Shown: one piece after another, positions 35,701 through 47,689 of the stretch
How positions within the stretch are numbered: the first letter of the stretch is position 1
Layout of the letters: the number at the start of each line of letters is the position of its first letter
Assembly: GCA_948567375.1 (NCBI GenBank)
Contig: OX419759.1
Coordinates: 6,912,744 to 6,976,743 of the forward strand
Reading direction: 5' to 3'
Length of the DNA stretch: 64,000 nt
Source: Lunularia cruciata
Lineage: Eukaryota > Streptophyta > Marchantiopsida > Lunulariales > Lunulariaceae
Translations under genes and position numbers: made by a program
The notes under the pieces: generated by a model
Databases searched by the model: none
Seen by the model: the letters and a program-made list of their open reading frames with translations, nothing else
What the model was told of the DNA's origin: nothing

Positions 35701-38137
35701 TTGCTGCCCAACCATAGGTACCTTCTATTGGGTAAGGGAGTAGTGAGCAACCTAACCTATCAACATAACATGCACTCTTGGTCTACTAGTCATCACTTCA
35801 ATCATTACCAAGGAAAATACACAATATTTCTAGAAGAAAAGAACCTAAGCACAACACCCACACACCAATCTAAGCCAATTGGGCATGCAAGCATGGAGAG
35901 GATCCAAACACAAGAATTTTAGCAACAACTCTCTATGCTTTTGGTGCAAATGAGCTTCAAAGCTTCTTGCTATGCCTACAAGCTAATTCAATTTGTACTC
36001 CAAGTTGCATCCAATTTGTATTGCAAGTATGGAAATTATAAACTTTTCTTATGGAGAAATCTTTGTGAGACCTAAATGAAAAAATATTTTACTTTATAAG
36101 TCTAATTCAAATAATTTAAAAAATACAAAGCTTGTGAGATAAAAGTTCCAGCAATATAAAATAGAGCTCAATCTACTATTCCAACTCCCTTGACAAGGTC
36201 TCAAACTTGGCAAGTTCTTTTTTTTTTTAACCTTATTTTGAAATCCTAAGTAGTGCTCAAAGTTTTGATTCTTGTATAGATTTTGGCCAAATGTTACCTA
36301 CAAATGCATGTAAAGTAGTAGGAAATACTTTAAGAAGCTTCAATACTTCCACTCATGATTTCAAATTGGAGATTTTCAATTACAATTGGGCATGCCATTG
36401 CTCTACTGTGCTAACAATAAATTTTTTCATAGAGTTTTTTTTATCAACTTTCACTTTCTTTATAATTTTTAAATCGACCAAAATTTACACAATAATTGAT
36501 TATGCTTCTTTCTAAACCTAATTGATGTTTGAAATTTTAATCCAACTCTTATCTCATGAGATCAATTCCTAAGCTATGCTAACTTGTAAACTCTAGAGAC
36601 CTAGGTATCCTTGATTTAAGACTTTCAATATTCCATTTGAGTAATTTATGTGAAATTTTTACACCAAGGTGCAAGATACAAGAACCAAAAATATTTAAAA
36701 TTTGAATGAATTGATTCAAATCAAAACTTGAGAAGTGACTAAAACACTAAACTTTATCATCATCTCTTTCTCAACCCTTGATTCCCAAACCTTCAATTGA
36801 TCAAATTTGATATGAGATCTACTCAAGTAAAAAATCTTGAGTTCAACATTATCAACATTCAGTTGACTTTGTCTTAGTCTCTTGAGCACATTGATAACAC
36901 TTTGTTTACTTTGTCTTTGTCTCTTGATCACATTGACCGAACATAAAAATGTTTCACCTAGCTAGAGGTATGATCACGAGCTCATAAAAATGTTTCATAA
37001 AACTTTCGCCATCCCTAATTTGTGCATTTGGATATGAATTTGAAACGCCGGAGCTTGACCCTAGGTCAGTTGACCTATAGCTAGATCACGAGCTCTGGAT
37101 CACGTGTTATGTAACCAAATACTTGTAGAGGACCCATATAGATCATGACTTCCTCATGAAATTTAACTCCGTCAAATGGCAGCAATATGAGTCAAGGCTG
37201 ATTACACCTATGCAGATGTTAAACTAAGAAATGAAACATTCGCACAAAAGAGATCGTTTTTGCGAGAAATTCTTGTTTGACCTTCAAGAACTCATCGTGG
37301 ATCCCGAGGTTCGAGTGGCCATTGGACTGATATAACAAAGATACAGCCTGTCACCAGTTCAGGCAGCAGGTAGACTCGTCCTAACAGCCTTCTGGGCCGA
37401 AGACATGTACGGGACTAACTGGATTGAATCTGAAAATTCGAAGCGGAACGAATAATTCCAGGAGTGGTATGAGGAGCCGACGAGTGTAGGTAATCCTAGG
37501 CTAATCTAGTCAAGCAGGTGCAGACAAGTTTAGCTACATTATGCCACAATAAGCTTCGTAAGGGCGATAGAGTGCAAGCAAAAGTATTGTATCTGGCGAG
37601 TTATCTCATGCTGTGATTTTGTGGTCAATTCATGCTTTGTTCTTGCCTTTATTCAGCAGAAAGAATCATGATCAAGTAGAGGTCAAATACAATGCAGAGA
37701 TACATCGTCAAGAATTTTATTGCATGTTTAATTTTAGCAAAACGACAGTGACTGAAAAACATTTTATGCTGCTTCTAAACATTACATGCTCCCAATCCTT
37801 GGCCTGCCGCCTCTAGTCAACACTGTGGCTGAGCAATGCCATGACGTCAACATGAGCATCATCGCGTGGCAGCAAATTTGATATATCCAACGTGACAGGG
37901 AACGATCCACCTCTGAAAGAGTCCAAACTGCAATTGGTATATTAGCTTTGGGCCGCGTCAGTTCTTGCATCGCCTCCATCTTCCAAGCTTCTGAGCAACC
38001 CCTCGATCTCATAGCACTCTTTGATTGGAGTACTAGTGATCGGGGAAGTACAGTCTTGGAGACCTTGCTTCTTTCCGCTTCGGTGATTACTTGATTTCCA
38101 CTTCTGCCTTATTTTCTCAGTCATTCTAAAGGATATA
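35701..38137. other. probable remnant of element A, then AT-rich spacer and promoter of the arabinogalactan peptide gene
   Basis: From 35700 to about 35950 the composition still resembles element A, but no motif is readable. The stretch 36000-37000 is AT-rich with nothing recognised. The 37000-38137 stretch is more balanced and should hold the promoter and 5' UTR of the downstream gene; the TTTTCTCAG just before its start could be a 5' UTR splice acceptor. Confidence 0.4.
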
Positions 38138-38338
38138 ATGGCATCCACCATGCGTTCATCTCTGGCACATTTCTTGATCGTTGCAATTTTGGCGATCTCC
38201 AGCATTGGAGTAGCTACTGCACAAGCCCCCGCACCAGTGCCAATAGACTCTGCAGCAGGTGGATTGTTGCCTGCCTCCTCCATCGTCTCCGGCTTGATCG
38301 TGGCTGTGACGACGTCCATGGCAGCCAGGTTTCTTTAA
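38138..38338 (+). CDS. arabinogalactan peptide (AG peptide), GPI-anchored
   Basis: The 66-residue product has an N-terminal signal peptide (about 1-28, core HFLIVAILAISSIGVATA). The short mature part begins QAPAPVP, whose Ala-Pro pairs are the classic sites for proline hydroxylation and arabinogalactan addition. It ends in a hydrophobic GPI-attachment signal (SGLIVAVTTSMAARFL) after small residues (AAGG, PASS). This order and length are typical of plant AG peptides, small wall and plasma-membrane proteoglycans. ATG 38138 is the only start that includes the signal peptide. The - strand frame across it (37942-38319) is a shadow. Confidence 0.85.
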   Translation: MASTMRSSLAHFLIVAILAISSIGVATAQAPAPVPIDSAAGGLLPASSIVSGLIVAVTTSMAARFL

Positions 38339-39734
38339 AGGCTCCTAGGTCGTTGGTGGCGTGAAAGATTAGTGTATCAGTGATCTATTCATCAGTCGAG
38401 GGGCCACAAGTGTTAAACATGGAAACAGAGTTCTTCAGGATCATGAAAAGGCTTGATTGTTACGAATTTATGACCTGAGCGTAAATGTAGAGTATCTGCA
38501 GACTAGACTTCCAAATTATTGATGACATCTCCTCGTCTCTCCGTGCTAAGGACATTACAGATTTTGAATTCGCTGAGAACTGGACAGGATGCTCCATACT
38601 TATCAGCTAATCTAATGTAGGAGGACCCGTATAGGTAAACCAGGGAACCTTGGAAAGGGCAATGGATACAGGCGTCATACCAAATCTGTAGTCGATCAAG
38701 TCCATAATGTCAATAAAAAGGGAAATTGCAGTTACCTAGTCTGCGCTTGATTACATTCCTAGCATGTTGGTCGTGACATCTCATTGAAGCTCCTCCTATT
38801 TTTCTTCGTTATCTATGCGGCTTCCGATTGATGGAACTCAATTCTTTTGACATATTCTTGTTGGTTGAACTTAGTAGAATTCATCTGCAGTCACTCGGGA
38901 GTCTCCACTTCACTGAGAACACGCATGGACGAGTAACTTTTTATCGGTACAGACACTTACTCTAAGCAATCAGTTGATTTATATATGGTCAATACGAATA
39001 GCTGAAGATCGTGGCCGGAAGGTTCAGGAAGTCAAGTGAAATGGAAAATATGTTGGGTATCGAATATTTCTGTGATCAGATATGTGCAAGTATGGAAGTC
39101 AGCATTTCTGGAAAGATGTAAAAGGTCCAAATATTCATAGACTTTCCTGCAAACAGTTTACAACTACTACGCCCAATAACCTACATTCCTTGTAGATTTA
39201 GAATGTGCATCAATTAAGCTTGCGGATTCGACATCTTACGACGGAAGATACAAATGGTGCAACTATGGTAGTCCTAACAGGCTACCTAGTACTCCCTGAA
39301 TTGCAGGTTTCAGTCGGGAACTACATACCGTACATCCTACATCATGATTCGGATGAGCAAGGTATATAGAAACAAACGTTACAAAATGTGAACATTCTGA
39401 AGTGCACAGTGTCATGCTATGATTGAATTTGCTATGCATATGTGCTTCCACTTGCAGTTGCTGGCCGACCATCTCCCGTGAGGCCGAGCCTTCAACGAAC
39501 CAAGATTCACCCATCGCTCTCGGCTTGATTTGCACTTTGAGTGTTGAGTAAATCTCCGTGGAGGTTAATCTATAGATAGACTGTTATGGTCAATCTCGGC
39601 AAGACTTGATTTTGAGAGGCAGAGCAGCTGAGAGACTATGCTGGCGACTTATAAGGAACATTTGTTTCTGTCGTATGTAGAGCCGGTTCTTATAACCTTT
39701 TCTTATTTTAACCAACAATCCAACAAATTCATGT
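38339..39734. other. intergenic, no recognised gene
   Basis: No gene recognised. At 39592-39632 there is a short stretch (CTCGGCAAGACTTGATTTTG, GAGAGGCAG) that resembles part of the tandem repeat at 47.7-48.2 kb, so a dispersed repeat ends here. Confidence 0.45.
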
Positions 39735-40315
39735 ATTGATCTTTTATTCAAGAAGAATGGCAACCATGAAGGATGGGAAGACCCCATCAAGCCAGACAAG
39801 GGAGAGACAAAAGAGATAAAATAGAGCAAGGCCCCAATAATAACTCTACGAGAAATATGCACTACCGCACCTAAAATATCCAAGCTATTCAAATCATAAA
39901 GTCTACAAACTCCTAGAGCATCCGGAGAAGCATCACCTAGAGTGATTTTTTTCCTCCAGATTGCATCAGCCAATGCTCTTTGTAGACCAATGGACACACA
40001 TTGTCTAAAGTATATTACAAAGTATGAGAGTTAGAGTGGTACCCCTTGGCATCTAATATGATAAGCTCTCATGCACTCCCTGACAAATGTGTCAAATGTC
40101 GTGTCCATTGCTCCATATAAGTCTAAGGCTAGAGGAACAAAGAGGTGACCTTGCTGCATACCCCTATACTTGGAAGCCTTGTGTGTCGCTGCTCCACTCA
40201 AGAGTAACCACTCCCTCCAAAACTATATCATGCATAGGGTTTGTAACCACAACATCCACCACTATCACCTGATCATCTCAGACCAAGTATAAGTTTTCTC
40301 TAACATGTGTCTACT
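39735..40315 (-). mobile_element. 5'-truncated LINE 3' end, copy 4 (best C-terminal coding)
   Basis: The 3' terminus is at the left (GGCAACCATGAAGGATGGGA, GACCCCATCAAGCC). On the - strand the right part translates as LYLV-stop-DDQVIVVDVVV followed by TNPMHDIVLEGVV, then QQGHLFVPLALDLYGAMD, TFDTFVREC, YFRQCVSIGLQRALADAIW. This is a C-terminal LINE domain. The ANL..V.DDQ..VVDVVV pattern (Ala-Asn from copy 3) resembles the KPDL....D...VVD core of R2-type restriction-like endonucleases. A few stops are present. Confidence 0.75.
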
Positions 40316-41149
40316 GCAAAGAATATGAATGTTGCCTCCAAGCAAGGTATCCACTCTCTCATGTCATAGCAAACACTATATCCTTGATGACATCATGGGT
40401 AGTTATACTCTATCCTCCAAAAGGACATCGTGTTATATGGACTGCTATTGTATCCATTGTAGAACCACACTCACAAGTGAGTAATGAAGATGTAGATGGG
40501 TGTAACAAACCAAGGCGGAACCTCATTGCTATAGAGAAGGTGGCTTGTGCGAGTTGGAATGCCTGAATGGACTATCAAGCTAGGATCCAAGAGCTTGCAC
40601 CCTTATCTAAGCAAGAGCAAATATGTGTTCTAGTGGCCTGAGGAATGAACGAGTCAACTAAGAGAGAATGTAACATATGTTGACATTATCACTCCATGCA
40701 GAAAGATTGTAAACCTCTGGTCCAATCTGACGGTAGTGAAGCAAAGGATGGAAGGTCTTCCCATGCCTTTGGGGATAGACCATCTCTTATATGCTGTTGT
40801 TGTAGGGAAAATAATCTACTTGAACTATTGGTGCCTTTGGTAGGAGAGTTTTGTTGACTTTATGTTACAATGATTTCGGCATTTTGTTATGTTATTGTAT
40901 CTTGGGAATATCTTTCATGCCATTGTAAAGTCGGAAGTTATTGTGTGTTGCCATAAGCTTGGGGAAGTTTCAAGGGTTGAGTAAACTCAGATGTCCTTTA
41001 ATGTTTCAAGAGCTCAGAAGGTTTGAAAAATGATGCATGAGCTCGGGAGTTTCTTTGTGCTACACCAACTTAGGGCTTAAATTTATGTTACACGAGCTCA
41101 GGATTTTGTTTATGTTATTGGATTTTAGGAGTATTTCAGTTTAGTGCCA
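40316..41149. other. no recognised gene
   Basis: Mixed composition; no recognised motif. It bridges the LINE tail and the purine-rich block. Confidence 0.4.
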
Positions 41150-44100
41150 TTTGAGCAAATAAGTGTTGTGAGAGTGTTTCATTTAGTAATTTTGAGCAAA
41201 AGGCTCTAAAGAGTTTATTTGGAACACTTTGAGCAAAAGAGTTGTTTTGGGATTTTCCATGTTGAGTAGTGACAAAGTGACCTAAGAAGGTTTTTCCAGT
41301 GGATAGAGACTGAAGAAAAATGCCTTGAAAGGGTTTGGTGGTGATAGGGCCAAAGGAGGAGTGGACATATGCTTTGAGAGGCTTGCTGATTGGAGAGGTA
41401 CTTTGAAGGCTTAGGGACATGAAGGATTTTTTGCAGGAAGGCATAGAGCTTGAGATGGAGTGCAGAATTGGGGTTCTTTTTTTCTTTCAGGAGGAATGAA
41501 GAGTATGCAGGAGACTGAGGGCTGAACAGGAAGGAAATTTCACTGAGAAGTAGAGGGCTTGAGATTGAGGGAAGAAAGGGAAGGTTTTCTCTCAAAGGAG
41601 TAAAAAATAATAAAATAATAATAAAATCGTGCAAAAAACTAGTAGCTTAGATAGAGGGAAAGGACTTTGAGGAAAAAACAAGAGTTTTTGGGGAGACAAC
41701 ATGAAGAAGGCTTGAGAGGAAGAAATGTGGTTGCGAGAGAGATAGGAAGTAAAATTCCTTGAGGAAGGAGATGTTTATGGGGAGATCAAAGGGTTTTCAC
41801 AGGAGTTTCAAGTGACTAAGGAAGAAATGTGTCTTTGGGGAGGGAGTGACAGGGCCAGTGGGGTTGAAGGAAAAGGCTTTGAGTAGACAAGGACTTATGT
41901 GGGAGTGATAGAGGGGAAAATCAGTAAGGAAGATGCCTTGAGTGACCAAGAGCACTGAGAGAAGGTTCAAAGAATATCTTAGGGTTGTGACAAACCAGAG
42001 GAAGAGAGAGAAAGAAATTTCATAAGAAAGAGTGAGTGGTTGATGAGTGGCTGTTTAGGGAGGCAATTTTTGTAGGACAAAATGAAGTGGTTTGGTGAGT
42101 GGCAACAGGAAGGAGAAATTTTTGCAAGATAGAATGAACTGGTTTGGTGAGTGGCAATAGGACGGGGAAATTTTTGCAGGAAAGAGTGAAGTGGTTTGGT
42201 GAGTGGCAGCAAGAAGGAGAAATTTCACAGGAATGAAGGCTTGACAGAGCTAGGGCAGAGAGAGAAGTTCTTGGAGGACAGAGCAGATGTGCAGGAGAGT
42301 GAGGGCTTGGTGAGACAGAGATTTTTGCAGGAATGCAGGCTTGACAGAGCTAGGGCAGAGAGAGAAAAGCTCTCAAAGGGCAGAGCAAATGTGCAAGAGA
42401 GTGAAGGCTTGGTAAGACAAAGATTTTTGCAGGAATGCAAGCTTGATAGAGCTAGGGCAGAGAGAGAAAAGCTCTCGAAGGGCAAAGCAAATGTGCATGA
42501 GAGTGAAGGCTTGGTGAGACAATAATTTTTGCAGGAACGAAGGCTTGATAGAGCTAGGGAAGAGAGAGAGAAGTTCTTGAAGGACAGAGCAGATGTGCAG
42601 TAGAGTGAGGGCTTGGTGAGACAGAGATTTTTGTAGGAATGCAGGCTTGATAGAGCTAGGGAAGAGAGAGAAAAGCTATCGAAGGGCAAAGCAAATGTGC
42701 ATGAGAGTGAAGGCTTGGTGAGACAATAATGTTTGCAGGAACGTAGGCTTGACAAAGCTACGGCAGAGAAAGAGAAGTTCTTGAAGGACAGAGCAGATGT
42801 GCAGGAGAGTGAGGGCTTGGTGAGATAGAGATTTTTGCGGGAATGCAAGCTTGACAGAGCTAGGGCAGAGAGAGAAGCTCTCAAAGGGCAGAGCAAATGT
42901 ACAAGAGAGTGAAGGCTTGGTGAGACATAGATTTTTGCAAGAATGCAAGCTTGATAGAGCTAGGGCAGAGAGAGAGAAGCTCTTGAAGTGCAGAGAAAAT
43001 GTGCATGAGAGTGAAGGCTTGGTGAGATAGGAATTTTGCAGGAAGGGATAAACTATGGCAAGAGTAAGAGAATGAGATCAGAAGGGTTTGCCTTGAACTG
43101 GGCTGTGAAGGTGTGTGAGGAGGAAAATTTTCATTTTGCTGACTGATTGTGACAAGAGGACAGAGGAAAAGGAGAAGGAATTTTGCATGAAGGGTTGAAC
43201 TATGGCAAGAGCAGGAGAGTGAGATCAGGAGGGTTTGCCTTGAATTGGATTGTGAAGGTGTGTGAGGAGGATAAAATTTTGTTTTGGTGATGGTGACAAG
43301 AGGACAAGGACTGAAGAAAGCAAGAGATTTTTGAGGGTTGCACTGGACAGTGGAGGTGTGTGTGAGAGAGAGCATTTTCAAAAGTTTGTTGGTGTCGGGT
43401 CTGTGACAAGAATTGGGACAAGGAGAGCAAAGAAGTTTTCAAAGGTTTGGCCTGGACAGGGAGTGAAGTGCTGAGAGGATTTTTTTAGGAATTAGTTCTT
43501 GGATTGTGAATTAGATGAAGGGAAATTTTTGAGAGTTGGATGGACTGGTCTGTGAGTGGAAACAGCAAGGAAGGAGTTAGGACTTTGGGAGACTAGCCTT
43601 GAAGAGTATTGCCAAATGGAAGTGAAGAAAGAGAGAAAATTCAGAAGGACTTGTCATGGCCTGTGACAGGACAAGAAGGAAAGAGGAGGGGAAATGTTCA
43701 AAATGCTTTGTGCAGGACTTGGAGAAGAAAGAAGGAGAATTTTTTAATGTGAAGAGCTAGTTGTTAAGACAGAATAGAAGAGGGAAATTTGGGAGTGTGC
43801 AGAGTTGTGCAGGACTAGGAGAAGAAAGAAGGAGAATTTTCAAATGTGAAGAGCTAGCTGTTGGGACAGAAGAGAAAAGGGAAATTTGGGAGTGTGCAGG
43901 GCTGTGCAGGACTTGGAGAAGAAAGAAGGAGAATTTTTGAATGTGAAGAGCTAGTTGTTGAGATAGAAGAGAAGGAGGTTGTTTCATGAAAGTGTGAAGA
44001 CTGGACTGGAGAAATTTTGAAGTGGGTAAGTTCATCTGAAGTTGGGAAGGAGAAAAGAGTCAAAATTGGCAGCCCTAACTGAATGGAGTGAATCTGAACT
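41150..44100. repeat. 3-kb purine-rich block with nested tandem repeats
   Basis: The + strand is overwhelmingly A and G with very little C. Repeats include about 58-bp units at 42060-42235 (GAAGTGGTTTGGTGAGTGGC), the 102-bp minisatellite, a two-copy repeat about 150 bp apart at 43040-43290 (AACTATGGCAAGAG, GGGTTTGCCTTGAA), and about 115-bp units at 43700-43975 (GAAGAAAGAAGGAGAATTTT, GTGAAGAGCTAG). Long open frames occur on both strands because stops are rare in such sequence; none has a recognised domain. Confidence 0.8.
42231..43040. repeat. 102-bp minisatellite, eight units
   Basis: The landmark GAATGCAGGCTTGA (with variants) starts at 42231, 42331, 42433, 42535, 42637, 42739, 42841 and 42941. 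Most steps are exactly 102 bp, two are 100. Being a multiple of three, it stays open in some frames: a 34-residue charged repeat on + and a 34-residue Ser/Leu/Cys-rich repeat on -. Two subfamilies roughly alternate (AAGCTCTC.AAGGGC and AAGTTCTTGAAGGAC). Confidence 0.93.
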
Positions 44101-44438
44101 ACAGAACAAGGGCATAGGAAAACAAAGAAGTTTGGAGGGTGAGTTGCCTTGAATGCGGTTGGACAGAGTGCATGCAAAGTGCACCGGCTGAGTTGATGAT
44201 CAGTTGCAACCTTAGGGCAGGCATTGTCTTGACTAGAACTATTTGACCTATCCAACCTTGTGAATTCTGTAGTTGAAATTCCTATGAATGATGAGTCTTG
44301 GAAGCGGATGTGTGTTATAAATTATGACTAACATTGAGGGAAACAACATTCTAGGAGCTCTCAGTCTAGTCCTTGTGAATGGCGTAATCAAATGATTGAG
44401 GTGCTCGGGTTTATGTTTGGTTAGATCACTCGCTGTCA
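44101..44438. other. spacer, nothing recognised
   Basis: Purine bias ends and composition becomes mixed. No gene recognised. Confidence 0.4.
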
Positions 44439-44462
44439 TTTATTTTATTTTATTTTATTTTA
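44439..44462. repeat. (TTTTA)n tract, possible retroposon tail
   Basis: Four to five TTTTA units. On the - strand this is an (AAAAT)n run, as found at the 3' end of some LINEs. It could be the tail of the - strand LINE to its right, although about 300 bp between them shows no LINE coding. Confidence 0.5.
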
Positions 44463-44759
44463 CTAAAGAACCACCTGACCTAGGTCTATGAACTGCCAGA
44501 TCCTAAACCATAGCCTGAACCTGATGTGAAAATAGAACATGAGACCAAGCAGAGGTAGAAACCATAACACCAGACTCTGCATAACAAGACTAGTTTTGCA
44601 AAAGTCAAGGATAAAAAAAAACTTCAAGGAAGCACACCTCAGGGAAATTGAAACAACAAGTTCATATAGAGACAAATTCCCAACAATCCAGGAGTAGGGA
44701 AGGAATGTCCGTCTACGAGAAAAATCCGAAAGAAAGACAGTAATGACAAACTGAGCACA

Positions 44760-46620
44760 AGCAACCATGTGCTTGGTGCACCCTCAAGACCAAACATTCC
44801 CCGTGACACCGCTATAACACTTGGAGAGAAAAGGATCCCTCCTTTATCTTGGTCACATATGTCTCCAAAACTAGCCTATCAACAACCACAAAATAGGAGG
44901 AAAGTAAAGGTGTAGGGAGAGCCCAACTACCCAAGAACACTATAGGTGTCATCTCCTCCATAGATAATAGGCCTCCTCTCCGCATGAGATTGTTAGGGAT
45001 GTTCATCTATGTGCCAAATCCCCTATCACACACTCAAATGTCCTTGGCCCTATGATATCCTTCCTACCAAAAGCTCTCAAATGTGATAGGAAAGTCAAGG
45101 AAGAGGAACCATACAAAGAAGGTAAGTGAATCAACAAGCAATACTAAAGGAGAATATACCAAGTGTAACGTATAGATCTCCTAGTAGAGGAAGTTCATCC
45201 ACATTGAGAATATCCTTTGCAAGGGCATTGTCTAAGAAGCATATGATAAAATCCTCAGATCCTATTGACACTCCAAGAATAAGTAGTTTATTTGTAGATG
45301 TGACACACCTCTTTGGAAGCTCAAGGTGGAGAGAGATACCTAACGGGGACCATGCTCTACACTTTGACACCTTGACTCTCAAGCGTACAAGATTTAGCTT
45401 GGCAGTCAAGTGATCAAAGACCTACCTAATCTAATCTATGAGGCACACAATGTGTGTATTGTCCGCTAATGAGAGAAATACACAACCTAATATGGCCAAA
45501 GTAGTAGATAAGATAGCTTTGAAGTGAGCCATGGCAAACAAAAGTGCCCCTAAAGGATCTCCCTATGGTGTATTGACAATTGACTCCAAGATGGTGACTC
45601 CCTCCTATGATCGCCCATGTCGATAATAAAGGGAAGAGATTCATAGAACAATCGCAATAAAGGAACGAGATGCACCAAGGATCCACCAGCCTCCCTGAGC
45701 TCTCTATAGATAGATGCAAGAGATAATATTAAAAATGTTATCAACATCCACCTATAGGACAACCCACTTTGGATGGATGTTTAGGAGTGCCTTGATGCTT
45801 AGGGAAATAGCCTCACAACCTCCATATGTAGCTACTCCAAGCTGATTTGGACTGAGGTGCTCTTGAAAGTGAGATCAATGTTGAAAGACAATGGTGTAGC
45901 CAACCAAGCGTAAAAATATCTCTCTAATAGCAATCGGTTCAAAGCCTCTTGTGCCCTTCTCCATCATGAGAAGTCAACTAGCCTCTAATACAAGACTTAT
46001 TGGCATAGGAATATCTCTCCTTGCTATCACTATAGCCACCTAAAATAGCTTGGTAAACCCACTAAAAGGATCATTTGCCTAAAAGCAATCTCTAAGATGC
46101 TCATATACCATCCTTGACAAGCCTCCAAAGGAGAGGCAAGAAGCAATGCACAACGCTTATGCAACAAGTGACATATCAAGACATAAAAGCTACTCGGGTT
46201 GATAATCTAAGATTCTAATGTATTCCATCTCCTACCAAAGGATGTAGTGAGCGTAAGAAAGAGATAGTCTCATGAATGGGACTAGCCATAGACAAAAGAT
46301 GCAATGCTTATGTTGCTCTACTAAACTCTCCCGTCTAACCCGATGTCCTACATCATCGTGATCAAGTGGACTCTATGGTATCCTATGGCAGGACATGTCT
46401 CCTAAAATGTGCAGCCCTAACCTCCTCCTCTTGTAAGGCAACCCAATCCCTCACTCAGAATTGATGAAATCTAGGAGCCATCTCTTTATACCCCGTAAGT
46501 ACTCCTCTAGCATAATGAAGGCACCATCAAATGAGTAAGAGGAATAAGAACCATGCTAACCCGTCCAAGGGATGACATGCCAAATGATCTAGTGATAAGC
46601 GAAAAGCCTATCTAGCCTCA
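44760..46620 (-). pseudogene. LINE reverse transcriptase, broken
   Basis: Read right to left on the - strand, with several stops and frameshifts: VAIVIARRDIPMPISLVLEA, PIAIREIFLRLVGY, GVATYGGCEAI, HPKWVVL, VDVDNIFNIIS, ELREAGG, GDPLGALLFAMAHFKAI, SLADNTHIV (normally ADD), RVKVSKCRAWSPLGISL, ILGVSIGSEDFIICFLDNAL, LPLLGDLYVTLGIFS, and MRRGGLLSMEEM..IVFLGSWAL near 44930-44990. This is the order of RT blocks in a non-LTR retrotransposon family seen in bryophytes and other plants. Its C-terminal domain is missing here; copies 3 and 4 of the LINE tails may supply it in the same family. Confidence 0.75.
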
Positions 46621-47569
46621 TCATGGAGTGTACAGGGTAGCTTATGAAATAGACGTGTGCATAGAAAACTAGTCTCAAATAAACCCAAAATACAACCTGC
46701 TTGAGATGCTAACGACTCCCACGACTTGATCTGTATCCTTGGAACAATCAAGAAAGGGATAGAAGAAGCGTGCATAAACCCGAGTGTCATTATTGTAGAT
46801 GTGGTCGTTCGTATCACGTGAATATCCCAAGGGGTCCAGTTATAGTCCTTGTGCATTCTTCTCACATAGGTCTTTACTCCTTCCGAGGTAAAGTGTTGGT
46901 ACACACCGGGCATGGTATCCCGAGCCGCTCGGGGTGACCCCACATGGAAAAGTGTAGCTATGGTTAGCTTAAGAATAACAATAATAACACATGGTGTTCC
47001 TCCTCATATCTCCCCTTACTTGCAAAACCACAACCCATCACATCCCAATTCACATGAGTAAATAAAATCTCTCCAAAACCTAAAAACTATAAACTCTTAT
47101 AACCTTCAATTTATATCCCAAAAATTTTCAAATAAGTTTCTATGGAACTCAAGCATGAATACCAAGAGATTAGAAATGAAAAAATCCAGACCCATCATTC
47201 TCAATGTGAGGTAATCACTCTAAACCCTAAAAAACCTAAAAGTTTTCATAACATTCTATTCGATTCTCCATAGTTTTGAATCTAGTACCAATGGAACAAA
47301 ATTGAAAAATAAACATAACTATTCACTCATGTGATGTATGCGGGTGAGCTCTCTAAAACTCTATCTCTAAAACTCCCTTTTCTTTCTCCCATTCCCTCTC
47401 CTCCTTCCGTTCGAACAGCAGTTGACTCGATCTCGATTCTAGATGATTTTGAGATTTTGAATAGTGAAACTATACACGTTTTATCTCTCTGCAAAATCAC
47501 AACTGAGAGAAGATATTAATAATGATGTAGGGTTCAAGAACGTATTTCTCTAAGAACCAAACGGATAAC
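46621..47569. other. possible LINE 5' region, then AT-rich spacer
   Basis: Coding character upstream of the RT cannot be read with confidence. The 46950-47500 stretch is AT-rich with no recognised feature. Confidence 0.35.
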
Positions 47570-47660
47570 AACGGTAAACGCCACACACATAGGATAACAC
47601 GAAGGATGGCTAGACCCATTAAGCCATACACGAGGTAAGGTATAGAAAGACTTGGAAGAA
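47570..47660 (-). mobile_element. 5'-truncated LINE 3' end, copy 5 (short, diverged)
   Basis: It contains AACACGAAGGATGGCTAGAC and CCATTAAGCCATACACGAGG, a diverged version of the family terminus. Similarity stops within about 90 bp. Confidence 0.6.
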
Positions 47661-47689
47661 CATCATGTGTTTCTAGACAGACGCCTTCA

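Noticed and set aside
37942-38319. 125-residue - strand frame over the arabinogalactan peptide gene
   Set aside because: It is antisense to a gene with clear signal peptide, AP motif and GPI signal, and has no recognised motif itself.
42196-42525. + strand frame of 34-residue charged repeats resembling a coiled-coil protein
   Set aside because: It is the translation of the 102-bp minisatellite; later units contain stops (for example after VRQ), and no start context or flanking exons were seen.
42231-43040. CRISPR-like regular array
   Set aside because: The units are contiguous with no unique spacers and the genome is eukaryotic; this is a minisatellite.
41215-43442. Long - strand frames rich in Ser, Leu, Cys and Pro across the purine-rich block
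   Set aside because: Stops are rare on both strands in such skewed sequence; the frames have no domain and mirror the minisatellite, so they were not called as genes.
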